Position numbers and translations under genes: made by a program
The notes under the pieces: generated by a model
Database searches by the model: none
What the model was told of the DNA's origin: nothing
What the model saw: only the letters and a program-made list of their open reading frames with translations
Source of the DNA: Candidatus Eiseniibacteriota bacterium
GTDB lineage: Bacteria > Eisenbacteria > RBG-16-71-46 > CAIMUX01 > WJJG01
Length of the DNA stretch: 64,000 nt
Assembly: GCA_023129715.1 (NCBI GenBank)
Contig: JAGMBO010000040.1
Span: 1 to 64,000, forward strand
Reading direction: 5' to 3'
Shown: positions 35,052 to 42,524 of the stretch, in pieces
Layout of the letters: the number at the start of each line of letters is the position of its first letter
Position numbering within the stretch: position 1 is the stretch's first letter

Positions 35052-37739
35052 CTAGTTCAGTCCCTCGAAGTTCCTGATCAGCACGACATCCCGCCTCGTC
35101 TCGCGACGCAGGACAGCGAGCGAATCACCACTGGGAGACCAGGCGAAATCAGCGATGCGCCCTTCGGCGAACCGGGTGACCGGCTCGGGGGAACCCCCGG
35201 CGAGCGGAATCTGCCAGATGTTGTCGACACCTCCCTCCAAGCGCACGATCTGCAGCGCGTCTCCGCCGCGTGCCCAGTGGACCACATCGCTGCTGATCCC
35301 CAGGGTGTCTATGGGTGTGCCGTTCTCCATCGAGACGGTGACAATGCAACTCGCTCCCTGGTCGGTGAGGGCGTAGCAGGCGAAGATCCCACTGTCGGGG
35401 TGGACATCCGCCAGCCAAGCGTTGAACTCGATCAACCGTATGCCGGCGCCTCCCGTCGCGGACGCTCGCCAGATGCTGTAGTTCTTCTTCTTCACGACGT
35501 GGTAGAGGATCGACTCTCCGTCGGGGGCATAGAGCGGGAAGACTTCCTCCGCATCCCCCGAGTAGTTGGTCAGCCGGCGGGGATCGCCGCCATCCGCATC
35601 CGCGATCCAGATGCGACTCCTGCCCGAGCGGTTAGAGAGGAAGGCGATCGATCGACCGTCGGGCGAGACGGTGGCGCCGATGTTCATCTCACCGTCGGTC
35701 GTCAGCGGACGCGCGTTCCGGCCGTCGGGATCGGAGACGTACAGATGCAGTGCTTCACCCTCGAGCGCCTCGTAGATCAGGCGCCCGTCATGCAGCCAGG
35801 AGACCGAGGCGATCCAGTGCGCCATCCGCGACGCAATCCCGAACTGATGAGCTGAATCGGGCTCTGCCTTTGGCGCCACCCACATCGAGAGCTCGGTTTC
35901 CTGCTGGACTGCGGCCAGAAGCGTTCCGGTCCGGTCGGTGCTGACACTCCCATAGCTGGTTAGGCCGCTGGTCAGCGGGCGCACCGCTCCGTCGGTCGCG
36001 GAGACATGCCAGAGGCGGGCGGGTTCGTGGAAACGGAAGTTTCGGAACCCCGCCAGAACGATTCCACGGTCCCCGGGAAGCCAGGCCATGCTCAGGACCG
36101 CCACCCAGGTGTCCACCGAAAGGGACCGCAGGCGATTGCCGTCCAGGGTGACTGCCGCCAAGCCCGAGTCAAGAATGCCCGCGGACGCGGTGTCGGTGAT
36201 GGCGATCTCGGTGCCGTCTGGCGACCAGGCCATGCTCCCATAGTGACCGAGGCTGCGGCGGAGCAGGGTGCGCTCCTCGAAGCCATCAACGCTGGCAACG
36301 ACAATCTCGGCCTGATCGTCCACTGACCGGGCGAAGGCAACCTGCGCCCCGTCGGGTGAGACTGCGAGAACATCCCTGACTCCATCGATGAGCTTGCGAG
36401 GCTGTCCTCCGAGCATGGGGACCTGGCAGATAGTCACGACCTCCATACCGGATTCCCGGTGCAGATAGAAGATGTAGTCTCCATTGGCGGGGATCTGCGG
36501 ACTGCTCAAATGGGCATCAGAAGGAGAGACGACCTCGGCCACGCTCCCCGTCGAGAGCTGTTTCAGGTGCAGGCTGCTCATCCCCTTCTCCGACTGAACG
36601 TAGGCGATGTACTTGCCATCGGGTGAGATCGCCGCGTCCCCGGCGTTTCCGGAATTGGTGGCGGGGACGATCTCGATCGCGCTGGCAGCCAACGGGTCTC
36701 CTTCGGGGATGGAAGGGCGCTTGAGAACGCCGCTGAAGGTCACGACGAGGGCGGTGACCGCGAGCCCGGCAGCCGCCAAGGCAAGCCAGAGCACTCTGCG
36801 CGCCCGCGGCTCTGCATCTGCAACTGTTGCCGGCGACAGCGACAGCTCCCCGGAATCGATTTCCTCCTTCAGGTCCTGCAGCTCATTGCGCAACTCGAGC
36901 GCGCTCTGGTATCGCCGTTCGGGTTCCTTGGCAAGGCAGCGCTTGATGATCCGGCCCAGGTGGCGGGGCAGCGTTCGCTTCACCTGCGTCACCGAGGGAG
37001 GCGTGTCTTTCAGGATCGAGGAGATCGTCGAGATCTGCGTATCGCCCTTGAAGGGCCGCTCGCCGGTCAGCATTTCGTAAAACAGAATCCCCAGCGAGAA
37101 AACGTCCGAGTGCTGATCGAGTGGCTTGCCCTGGGCTTGCTCAGGGGACATGTAGGCGGCGGTGCCCAGGATCTTGCCCTCACCGGTGATATCCGACTCC
37201 AGGGGAACCGTGGCGCCCCCGGAGCCGAGACCCGGGGTACCGGCAGTCTCGTCCGCCGGCGCTCGCCGGACGGCCGATTTCGCCAACCCGAAGTCGAGCA
37301 CCCGCAGGCGTCCCCCGTCATCGACCATCACGTTGGTGGGTTTTAGATCCCGATGGGTGATGTTCGCAGCGTGAGCGCGGCTGACCGCATCGGCGAGCGG
37401 AACCGCCAGCGCGAAGAAGCGGTCCAGAGCAAGACCCCGGGGTGGAATCAGCTCGGAGAGCACCTGCCCCCGGATGAGCTCCATGGTGAGGAAAACAACG
37501 CCATCGGCTTCTTCGACCGAGTGGATCGTGACGATGTTCGGATGGTTGAGGGCGGCGACGGTCCTGGCCTCGCGTTCGAAACGCTGACGCCGCTCGGGAT
37601 CGTCCGTCCATTCAGCGGGGAGAACCTTGAGAGCGATCTCCCGATCGAGCTTGGTGTCGCGGGCGCGGTAGACCTCGCCCATGCCGCCGGAGCCGATCCG
37701 TTCCAAGATCTCGTAGTGGGCGAGCGTCCGTCCGACCAT
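35052..37739 (-). CDS. PknB-type Ser/Thr kinase with TolB/WD40-like sensor propeller
   Basis: 895-residue receptor-type kinase. Kinase domain (about 9-275): IGSGGMGEVYRARD, ATP lysine Lys38 in ALKVL, HRDLKPTNVMV with Asp131, DFGLAK, and GTAAYMSPEQAQG. A single membrane helix (about 315-338, VLWLALAAAGLAVTALVVTFSGVL) separates it from a C-terminal beta-propeller of TolB/PD40 repeats (AAISPDGKYIAYV, AWSPDGTEIAITD, TVSPDGRSIAFLSNRSGRSRIWI). The propeller should sense an external ligand. The ATG shares one base with the TAA of the threonine synthase gene, so the kinase is translated as part of that operon, an unusual partnership. The gene ends 263 bases before the start of the giant FG-GAP gene. 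Confidence 0.92.
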   Translation of the reverse strand: MVGRTLAHYEILERIGSGGMGEVYRARDTKLDREIALKVLPAEWTDDPERRQRFEREARTVAALNHPNIVTIHSVEEADGVVFLTMELIRGQVLSELIPPRGLALDRFFALAVPLADAVSRAHAANITHRDLKPTNVMVDDGGRLRVLDFGLAKSAVRRAPADETAGTPGLGSGGATVPLESDITGEGKILGTAAYMSPEQAQGKPLDQHSDVFSLGILFYEMLTGERPFKGDTQISTISSILKDTPPSVTQVKRTLPRHLGRIIKRCLAKEPERRYQSALELRNELQDLKEEIDSGELSLSPATVADAEPRARRVLWLALAAAGLAVTALVVTFSGVLKRPSIPEGDPLAASAIEIVPATNSGNAGDAAISPDGKYIAYVQSEKGMSSLHLKQLSTGSVAEVVSPSDAHLSSPQIPANGDYIFYLHRESGMEVVTICQVPMLGGQPRKLIDGVRDVLAVSPDGAQVAFARSVDDQAEIVVASVDGFEERTLLRRSLGHYGSMAWSPDGTEIAITDTASAGILDSGLAAVTLDGNRLRSLSVDTWVAVLSMAWLPGDRGIVLAGFRNFRFHEPARLWHVSATDGAVRPLTSGLTSYGSVSTDRTGTLLAAVQQETELSMWVAPKAEPDSAHQFGIASRMAHWIASVSWLHDGRLIYEALEGEALHLYVSDPDGRNARPLTTDGEMNIGATVSPDGRSIAFLSNRSGRSRIWIADADGGDPRRLTNYSGDAEEVFPLYAPDGESILYHVVKKKNYSIWRASATGGAGIRLIEFNAWLADVHPDSGIFACYALTDQGASCIVTVSMENGTPIDTLGISSDVVHWARGGDALQIVRLEGGVDNIWQIPLAGGSPEPVTRFAEGRIADFAWSPSGDSLAVLRRETRRDVVLIRNFEGLN

Positions 37740-39133
37740 TACTTGACCGCCTTCGTACCGGACACGGGAGCAAGCAGCGCATCCAGTGTCACGGGAACCA
37801 CCGGAGGCAATGCCACACCCCGTGCCGCTGCCTCGGGATCTTTGAGCCCCGACCCCGTCACCAGCAGTACGATCGAGCTGGCCGGATCGAGCAGCCCCTG
37901 ATGAACCGCGGCTAGTGCCCCGGCCAGCGCCGCGGCGCCGGCCGGTTCAGCGAAGACACCGCTCTCGCGAGCGAGCAGGCCGACCGCATCCAGGATCTCC
38001 TCGTCGCTGACGGTCACCCCGGCGCCCCGTGTCCGTTGCAGCGCCGCCAAGGCCCAGCGACCGTTGGCCGGCGCGGCGACCCGAATCGAGTCGGCGATCG
38101 TCTCGGCCCGCTCGAGGGGACGGACGGTCCCGCGATCCTCATGCGGTACACGATCGCCTGTCCCGGCTCCTGCATGGGAAGCCGTCTCGGCGGCCGCTCG
38201 GGTTGCTCCCTCGACGCGCGCTCGGGTCGCCCCTTCGGTCCGCCCCGCCTTCTCGGATTCCCGATAGGCGGCCACCACCGCCGCACTGCCCGCGGCTTGC
38301 ACGGCGATCAGGCGTGGCTGGCGCGCGATCAAGCCAAAGCGCTCGAGGTCGGCGAAGCCCTTCTCGACGCCGGCCAAAATGACCCCATCCCCCACGGGAA
38401 CCACCACCGCATCCGGCACCTCCCCACCGAGCTGCTCCCAGATCTCGAAGGCAACGGTCTTCTTGCCTTCGATCGTGTAGGGATTGTAGGCCGTCGAGCG
38501 ATTGTACCAGCCAAGGTCATCGCCGGCCTGCAGACAGAGGCCGAAGGCGTCGTCGTAAGTGCCATCGATCCGGACGACCTGGGCGCCATACTGGAGCATC
38601 TGGACCAATTTAACTGTCGGCGCCGCGGCCGGCACCAGAATGACCGCTTCCAGCCCGCTCGCCGCGCACATCCCGGCCAGCGCCGTCGCGGCATTGCCCG
38701 TCGAGGCGGTCGCAATCGTCCGGTGTTCTTTCTCGCGCGCCTTGGCAACGACTAAGCTGGACGCCCGATCCTTGAGCGAACCTGTCGGCAACCGGGTGTC
38801 GTCCTTCAGATACAGGCGCGGCATGCGGATCTGCGCGCGCAGACGTGCCGGACCCAGCAGGGGCGTCGGTCCAACCGGCAGGTCGGGCAGCAGGGAGACA
38901 TCCGCGAGCGGCAGCAGCCCGGCATACCGGCGCTGGTCGGGAGGCCGCGGTTCGGAATGACTTCCAGACTTCAGACCGGGAAAATCCCCCGGATCGTCGA
39001 ACTCGACCCGCAGGACCCCGCAGAGACATTTTCCCGGCGTCCAGGCGGCGAAGCACTCGGGACAAGTGTAGTCGACCTGCGCGGGATCGTAGACCCGAGC
39101 GCAGTCGGTACAGATCAGCCGGTAGCCCTCCAT
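37739..39133 (-). CDS. thrC: Threonine synthase with N-terminal zinc-ribbon-like segment
   Basis: 464-residue PLP enzyme converting O-phosphohomoserine to threonine. The PLP lysine is Lys121 in PTGSLKDRAS; TASTGNAATALAGMCAASGL and the late VTGSGLKDPE are the standard phosphate and PLP loops. The N-terminus has Cys pairs (CTDC at 8-11, CPEC at 24-27, CLC at 36-38), the rubredoxin-like ribbon of the cysteate/threonine synthase subfamily. About residues 295-345 is an Ala/Gly/Arg-rich insert with repeats (EGATRARVEGATRAAAE) absent from ordinary ThrC. It overlaps the upstream aminohydrolase gene (TGATG) and the downstream kinase (TAATG) by one base each. Cysteate synthase or another relative cannot be excluded. 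Confidence 0.85.
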   Translation of the reverse strand: MEGYRLICTDCARVYDPAQVDYTCPECFAAWTPGKCLCGVLRVEFDDPGDFPGLKSGSHSEPRPPDQRRYAGLLPLADVSLLPDLPVGPTPLLGPARLRAQIRMPRLYLKDDTRLPTGSLKDRASSLVVAKAREKEHRTIATASTGNAATALAGMCAASGLEAVILVPAAAPTVKLVQMLQYGAQVVRIDGTYDDAFGLCLQAGDDLGWYNRSTAYNPYTIEGKKTVAFEIWEQLGGEVPDAVVVPVGDGVILAGVEKGFADLERFGLIARQPRLIAVQAAGSAAVVAAYRESEKAGRTEGATRARVEGATRAAAETASHAGAGTGDRVPHEDRGTVRPLERAETIADSIRVAAPANGRWALAALQRTRGAGVTVSDEEILDAVGLLARESGVFAEPAGAAALAGALAAVHQGLLDPASSIVLLVTGSGLKDPEAAARGVALPPVVPVTLDALLAPVSGTKAVK

Positions 39134-40653
39134 CAGAAGCGCTCCCAGAGCGCCCGGGCCTGCTCGCGAGCGCGCGCGCTCAATTCGGCAGTATCGATCG
39201 TCAGCAGCTCTCGGTCACGCATCAACACGCGACCTGCCACGACGGTCGAGGCCACGTGGCGCGCATCGAAGCCGAAGACGAGATGGGCAAAGAGATTCTC
39301 TGCCTCCAGTGGTGTCGGCGGATCATAGTCGAGCACGACGAGATCGGCCGCCGCACCCTGCGCCAGCACCCCGAGCGAATGTCCAAAGAGGCGTGAGGCG
39401 AGCCGCGCATTGTGCGTCCAGAGCATTGCCGGAACCTCGGCCCATCCGGCGCGCGGATCCCCCCGAGCATGCCGCTGCAGCAGGAATGCCGCGCGAGCAG
39501 CGGCGAACATGTCGCTGTGCATCCCATCGGTGCCCAGTCCGACACACACGTTGTGCTCGAGAAGCTCGGGGATCGGCGCATAGCCGACCGCGTTGTTCAT
39601 GTTCGACTCAGGGTTGTGAACAACGAACGTTCCGGTGGCCGCGAGCAACTCGATCTCACGGCGGTCGACATGCACGCAGTGCACCGCCAAGGCATTCTCG
39701 GTCAGCGCCCCATGGCGCCAGAGCCGCTCGACCGGACGCTCACGGAAATGCTCGAGACTGTGCTCGACATCGGCGCGATCCTCGGCAACGTGCAGATGAA
39801 GGCGGATGTCTTCCTCACGCGCGACGGCGACACACTGCTCGAGCGTCTCTTCGGAGACCGTGAAGAGCGCGTGAACGCCGACGTGGGCGGCGATGCGGTC
39901 AGCGGGCTCTGCCGCCAGCGCCCGGGCGAAACGGCGATTCTCGACAATCCCCGCCCGCGCCAGCTCGCGTCCATTGCGGTCACTGACCTCGTAGCAGAGC
40001 GCGGCCCGCAGACCGGCCTCGTCGACTGCGGTGCGGATCAGATCGAGACTGCCCTCGCAGGCATGCGGGGAGGCGTGGTGATCGATGACCGTCGTCGTGC
40101 CGCAGCGGATGCATTCGGCCAGGCCCAGGAGGGCGCTCGTGCGAATGTCCTCCGGACCCAGCGCGCTGTCGATCCGCCACCAGAGCCGCTCGAGAATCTG
40201 GACGAAGCTCTCGGCCGGCTCCCCGCCCAAGGAGACGCCCCGCGCCAGAGCGGAATAGAAGTGCATGTGGGCATTGATCTGCCCCGGCATGATTAGCCCG
40301 CCGCGGGTATCGAGGAGTCCTGGCGGTCCGGCGGCATCCTCACTCGCGCGGGTGCTCGCGCGGCTGAGTGTGGCATACGGCCCGACCCGCGCGATGTGGC
40401 CGCCGCGTACGAGCACACCCCCCTCCGGCAGGATCCCCTCCGGGGTCACGACATAGCCGGGTCCCACCAGCAGGGTGGCGGTCTCGTCCTGGCCCGACGG
40501 ACCAGGATCCTGTGGTGACTCAGCCCCCAAAGACACCTCCCTGCTCAGGGCCCAATCGATTCCCTGTGCTGCTCTCCACCCGTGCAGCCCCAGCGCCCGA
40601 TGTCGTGAGACCCTACGCCACCAGCCGGCGGTGGTCCAGTCGCCGCCGCGCAT
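39133..40653 (-). CDS. SsnA-like/chlorohydrolase-family aminohydrolase
   Basis: Amidohydrolase-superfamily protein, about 506 residues from ATG 40653. The track frame runs to 41574 but its first 300 codons are antisense noise; GTG 40536 is another possible start giving the usual family length. Metal and substrate motifs are LIMPGQINAHMHFYSALARG (HxH), DHHASP, HLHVAEDRADVEHS, VHCVHVD, VVHNPESNMNNAVGYAP and GLGTDGMHSDM, the pattern of SsnA, guanine deaminase and S-adenosylhomocysteine deaminases. It likely deaminates a purine-like or guanidino substrate. It is first in an operon with thrC and the kinase, sharing a TGATG overlap. Confidence 0.82.
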   Translation of the reverse strand: MRGGDWTTAGWWRRVSRHRALGLHGWRAAQGIDWALSREVSLGAESPQDPGPSGQDETATLLVGPGYVVTPEGILPEGGVLVRGGHIARVGPYATLSRASTRASEDAAGPPGLLDTRGGLIMPGQINAHMHFYSALARGVSLGGEPAESFVQILERLWWRIDSALGPEDIRTSALLGLAECIRCGTTTVIDHHASPHACEGSLDLIRTAVDEAGLRAALCYEVSDRNGRELARAGIVENRRFARALAAEPADRIAAHVGVHALFTVSEETLEQCVAVAREEDIRLHLHVAEDRADVEHSLEHFRERPVERLWRHGALTENALAVHCVHVDRREIELLAATGTFVVHNPESNMNNAVGYAPIPELLEHNVCVGLGTDGMHSDMFAAARAAFLLQRHARGDPRAGWAEVPAMLWTHNARLASRLFGHSLGVLAQGAAADLVVLDYDPPTPLEAENLFAHLVFGFDARHVASTVVAGRVLMRDRELLTIDTAELSARAREQARALWERF

Positions 40654-40730
40654 GGCATCCAACTGTCTCCGGCTCTGCCGGATAGCAAGATGAACCAAAT
40701 GGGCCCGGTGGGGTATCAGGGACTTCGTTG

Positions 40731-40766
40731 GGCGCGTTGGGCGCGTTGGGCGCGTTGGGCGCGTTG
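40731..40766 (+). repeat. 9-bp tandem repeat
   Basis: Four perfect tandem copies of GGCGCGTTG, preceded by a partial copy. It lies upstream of both the aminohydrolase (minus) and the small membrane protein gene (plus), outside both coding regions as I call them. Confidence 0.85.
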
Positions 40767-40904
40767 ACTCGCAGATTCGCGAGGAGGGCCCAGGATGCCC
40801 GAGGCGCCCGGGCAGGACACGTCGTTCGCCGTCGGGCCAGGCGGGTGTCGCCCCCGGGCAGGCATCACAGGTGGTGCGGGATGATCGCATCCGATAGGAA
40901 GCAG

Positions 40905-41021
40905 ATGGCACGCAGCGAAAGGAAGGGATTCGTGAAGGATCTCCTGATCGTCGGACTGGTTGTCGGCGGTTGGTTCTTGCTCCAAGCCTACATCTTGCCC
41001 AAGCTGGGCATCTCCACCTGA
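40905..41021 (+). CDS. Small single-span membrane protein
   Basis: 38-residue peptide beginning at ATG 40905 (MARSERKGFVKDLLIVGLV) with AGGA six to nine bases before it; ATG 40881 is an in-frame alternative. A basic N-terminus, one hydrophobic helix (DLLIVGLVVGGWFLLQAYILP) and a short polar tail (KLGIST) fit a type I-like or N-in small membrane protein. The track reports a 97-codon frame whose first 50 codons are the 9-bp repeat and Arg-rich noise. A hairpin follows at 41031-41048. Role unknown. Confidence 0.6.
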   Translation: MARSERKGFVKDLLIVGLVVGGWFLLQAYILPKLGIST

Positions 41022-41030
41022 CTGAAAGGG

Positions 41031-41048
41031 GCTTGCCAGGTGGCAAGC
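41031..41048. terminator. Short perfect hairpin
   Basis: GCTTGCCA and TGGCAAGC pair perfectly around two bases, ten bases after the small membrane protein stop. No T-run follows; it also overlaps the possible start of the 41040 peptide. Confidence 0.35.
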
Positions 41049-41123
41049 GAGAACCCCGCCGCCCAAAAGCAGCAGCCCGCGGAAGAAGAGTCGTCTGCTG
41101 AAAAGCAGGGCACCGCTCGCTAG
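41040..41123 (+). CDS. Possible 27-residue hydrophilic peptide
   Basis: GTG 41040 opens a short frame rich in Glu, Gln, Lys and Ala (ASENPAAQKQQPAEEESSAE) ending at TAG 41121. GAAAGGGG precedes it. The composition is coherent and unlike the neighbouring noise, but the length is too small for more than a tentative call. Confidence 0.25.
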   Translation: MASENPAAQKQQPAEEESSAEKQGTAR

Positions 41124-41259
41124 ACTCCTCGCGTGTAGCGCCGGTCCCCGGGCAACGCCCTCGCCCTGTCGGCACCAGCGTGACGGCGGTATCGAGAAGG
41201 TCTTGGGATCGGCCGGACGGATCTCTCAATCGATGAGACAACGGCAAGGGGGGTGGCGA

Positions 41260-42360
41260 GTGACTCCGGGCCTGCTCTTCTCTCCCATTCAGATTGGATC
41301 GATGGCCCTGCGCAATCGCCTGGTCCGCTCGGCCACCGCCGAGAAGCTCTGTCTTCCCGATGGCCGCCCCGAGGAGCGCACCTTCGATATCTACCGGCGA
41401 CTTGCCCACGGCGGAATCGGCCTGATCATCAGCGGGCATGCCTATGTCGATCCTAGGGGCAAGTGTCATGCGCAGATGATGGGCGCCTACGACGATGCGC
41501 TCACCCCCGCGCTGGCGCGCCTCGCCGAATGCGCTCACAAGGACGGGGCAAGGATCGCCCTGCAGATCAATCATGGCGGGCGGGCCTGCGATCCAGCAGT
41601 CGTCGACGAGCCGGTGGCGCCCTCACCGGTCGCGGCGGAGAACCGTCCCGTCCCGCGAGAACTGACTCCCACGGAGATCTCCGAGCTGACGGCAGCCTTC
41701 GGCCGGGCAGCCGGCCGGGCCCGCGCGGCCGGGTTCGATGCCGTTCAGATTCACGCCGCGCATGGCTATCTGATCGGGCAGTTCCTCTCTCCCCTCGTCA
41801 ATCACCGCACGGATCACTACGGCGGTTCCCTGGAGAACCGTGCCCGCTTCCTGCACGAGGTCGCCCGGTCCGTACGCCGCGCGGTCGGAGTGGGTTTCCC
41901 CGTACTGGTCAAGCTGGGCGTGAGCGATCACACCGAGGGTGGCCTGACGGTCGCGGAGGGCGCCGAGGTGGCGGGCTGGCTCGCCGACTGGGGCATCGAT
42001 GCGATCGAGACGAGCGCCGGGCTACAGGGCGCGGTGCAAACACGCATCACCCGCCCGCAACGCGAAGCCTATTTGCTCGAATCGGCGCGCGCGGTGCGGC
42101 ACTATTCACCGCTTCCGATCATCCTGGTCGGCGGCTTGCGCTCGCGGCCGGTGATGGAGCAACTGCTCGCCGAGGAGGGCATCGATCTCGTCTCGCTCTC
42201 CCGCCCCCTGATCCGCGAACCCGACCTGCCGCGCAAGCTGGAGAATGACCCGGAAGGCCGCGCGGAGTGCGTCTCCTGCAATCGTTGCTGGCCACGAACG
42301 CCGGGTGAGGGGATCGCCTGCAAGCGCAAACAAGGCGAGATGGGCACCCCAACTGCCTGA
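41260..42360 (+). CDS. Old Yellow Enzyme family NADH:flavin oxidoreductase
   Basis: 366-residue FMN enzyme of the OYE-like class. GTG 41260 with AAGGGGGG before it gives the normal N-terminus (TPGLLFSPIQIGSMALRNRLVRSAT). Family blocks are ALQINHGGRA, IHAAHGYLIGQFLSPLVNHRTDHYGGSLENRARF (His pair and Tyr that protonate the enone), VKLGVSD and ILVGGLRSRPVMEQLL. The end carries CVSCNRCWP, similar to the Cys cluster that begins the iron-sulphur region of larger 2,4-dienoyl-CoA reductases, but the rest of that region is absent. It probably reduces an activated double bond. No operon partner is evident. Confidence 0.88.
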   Translation: MTPGLLFSPIQIGSMALRNRLVRSATAEKLCLPDGRPEERTFDIYRRLAHGGIGLIISGHAYVDPRGKCHAQMMGAYDDALTPALARLAECAHKDGARIALQINHGGRACDPAVVDEPVAPSPVAAENRPVPRELTPTEISELTAAFGRAAGRARAAGFDAVQIHAAHGYLIGQFLSPLVNHRTDHYGGSLENRARFLHEVARSVRRAVGVGFPVLVKLGVSDHTEGGLTVAEGAEVAGWLADWGIDAIETSAGLQGAVQTRITRPQREAYLLESARAVRHYSPLPIILVGGLRSRPVMEQLLAEEGIDLVSLSRPLIREPDLPRKLENDPEGRAECVSCNRCWPRTPGEGIACKRKQGEMGTPTA

Positions 42361-42524
42361 TTCGCGGTGCAAGCATGTTGCATATCAAACCAACCCCTCC
42401 CGGCTCATGGTTCTGCCCCCCCTACACGGCCTTGATTTGATAGCATTACAGGTGGTTCCCCCTGGTGCCTGATGGTGTTCTGCGCTCAGGATGATGGATG
42501 TGCAACCGTGCCTGGGAGGCTGCC

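Noticed and set aside
40654-41574. N-terminal 300 codons of the 813-codon aminohydrolase frame
   Set aside because: No family similarity, contains the 9-bp repeat, and overlaps the start of the OYE gene; the enzyme fold begins well downstream.
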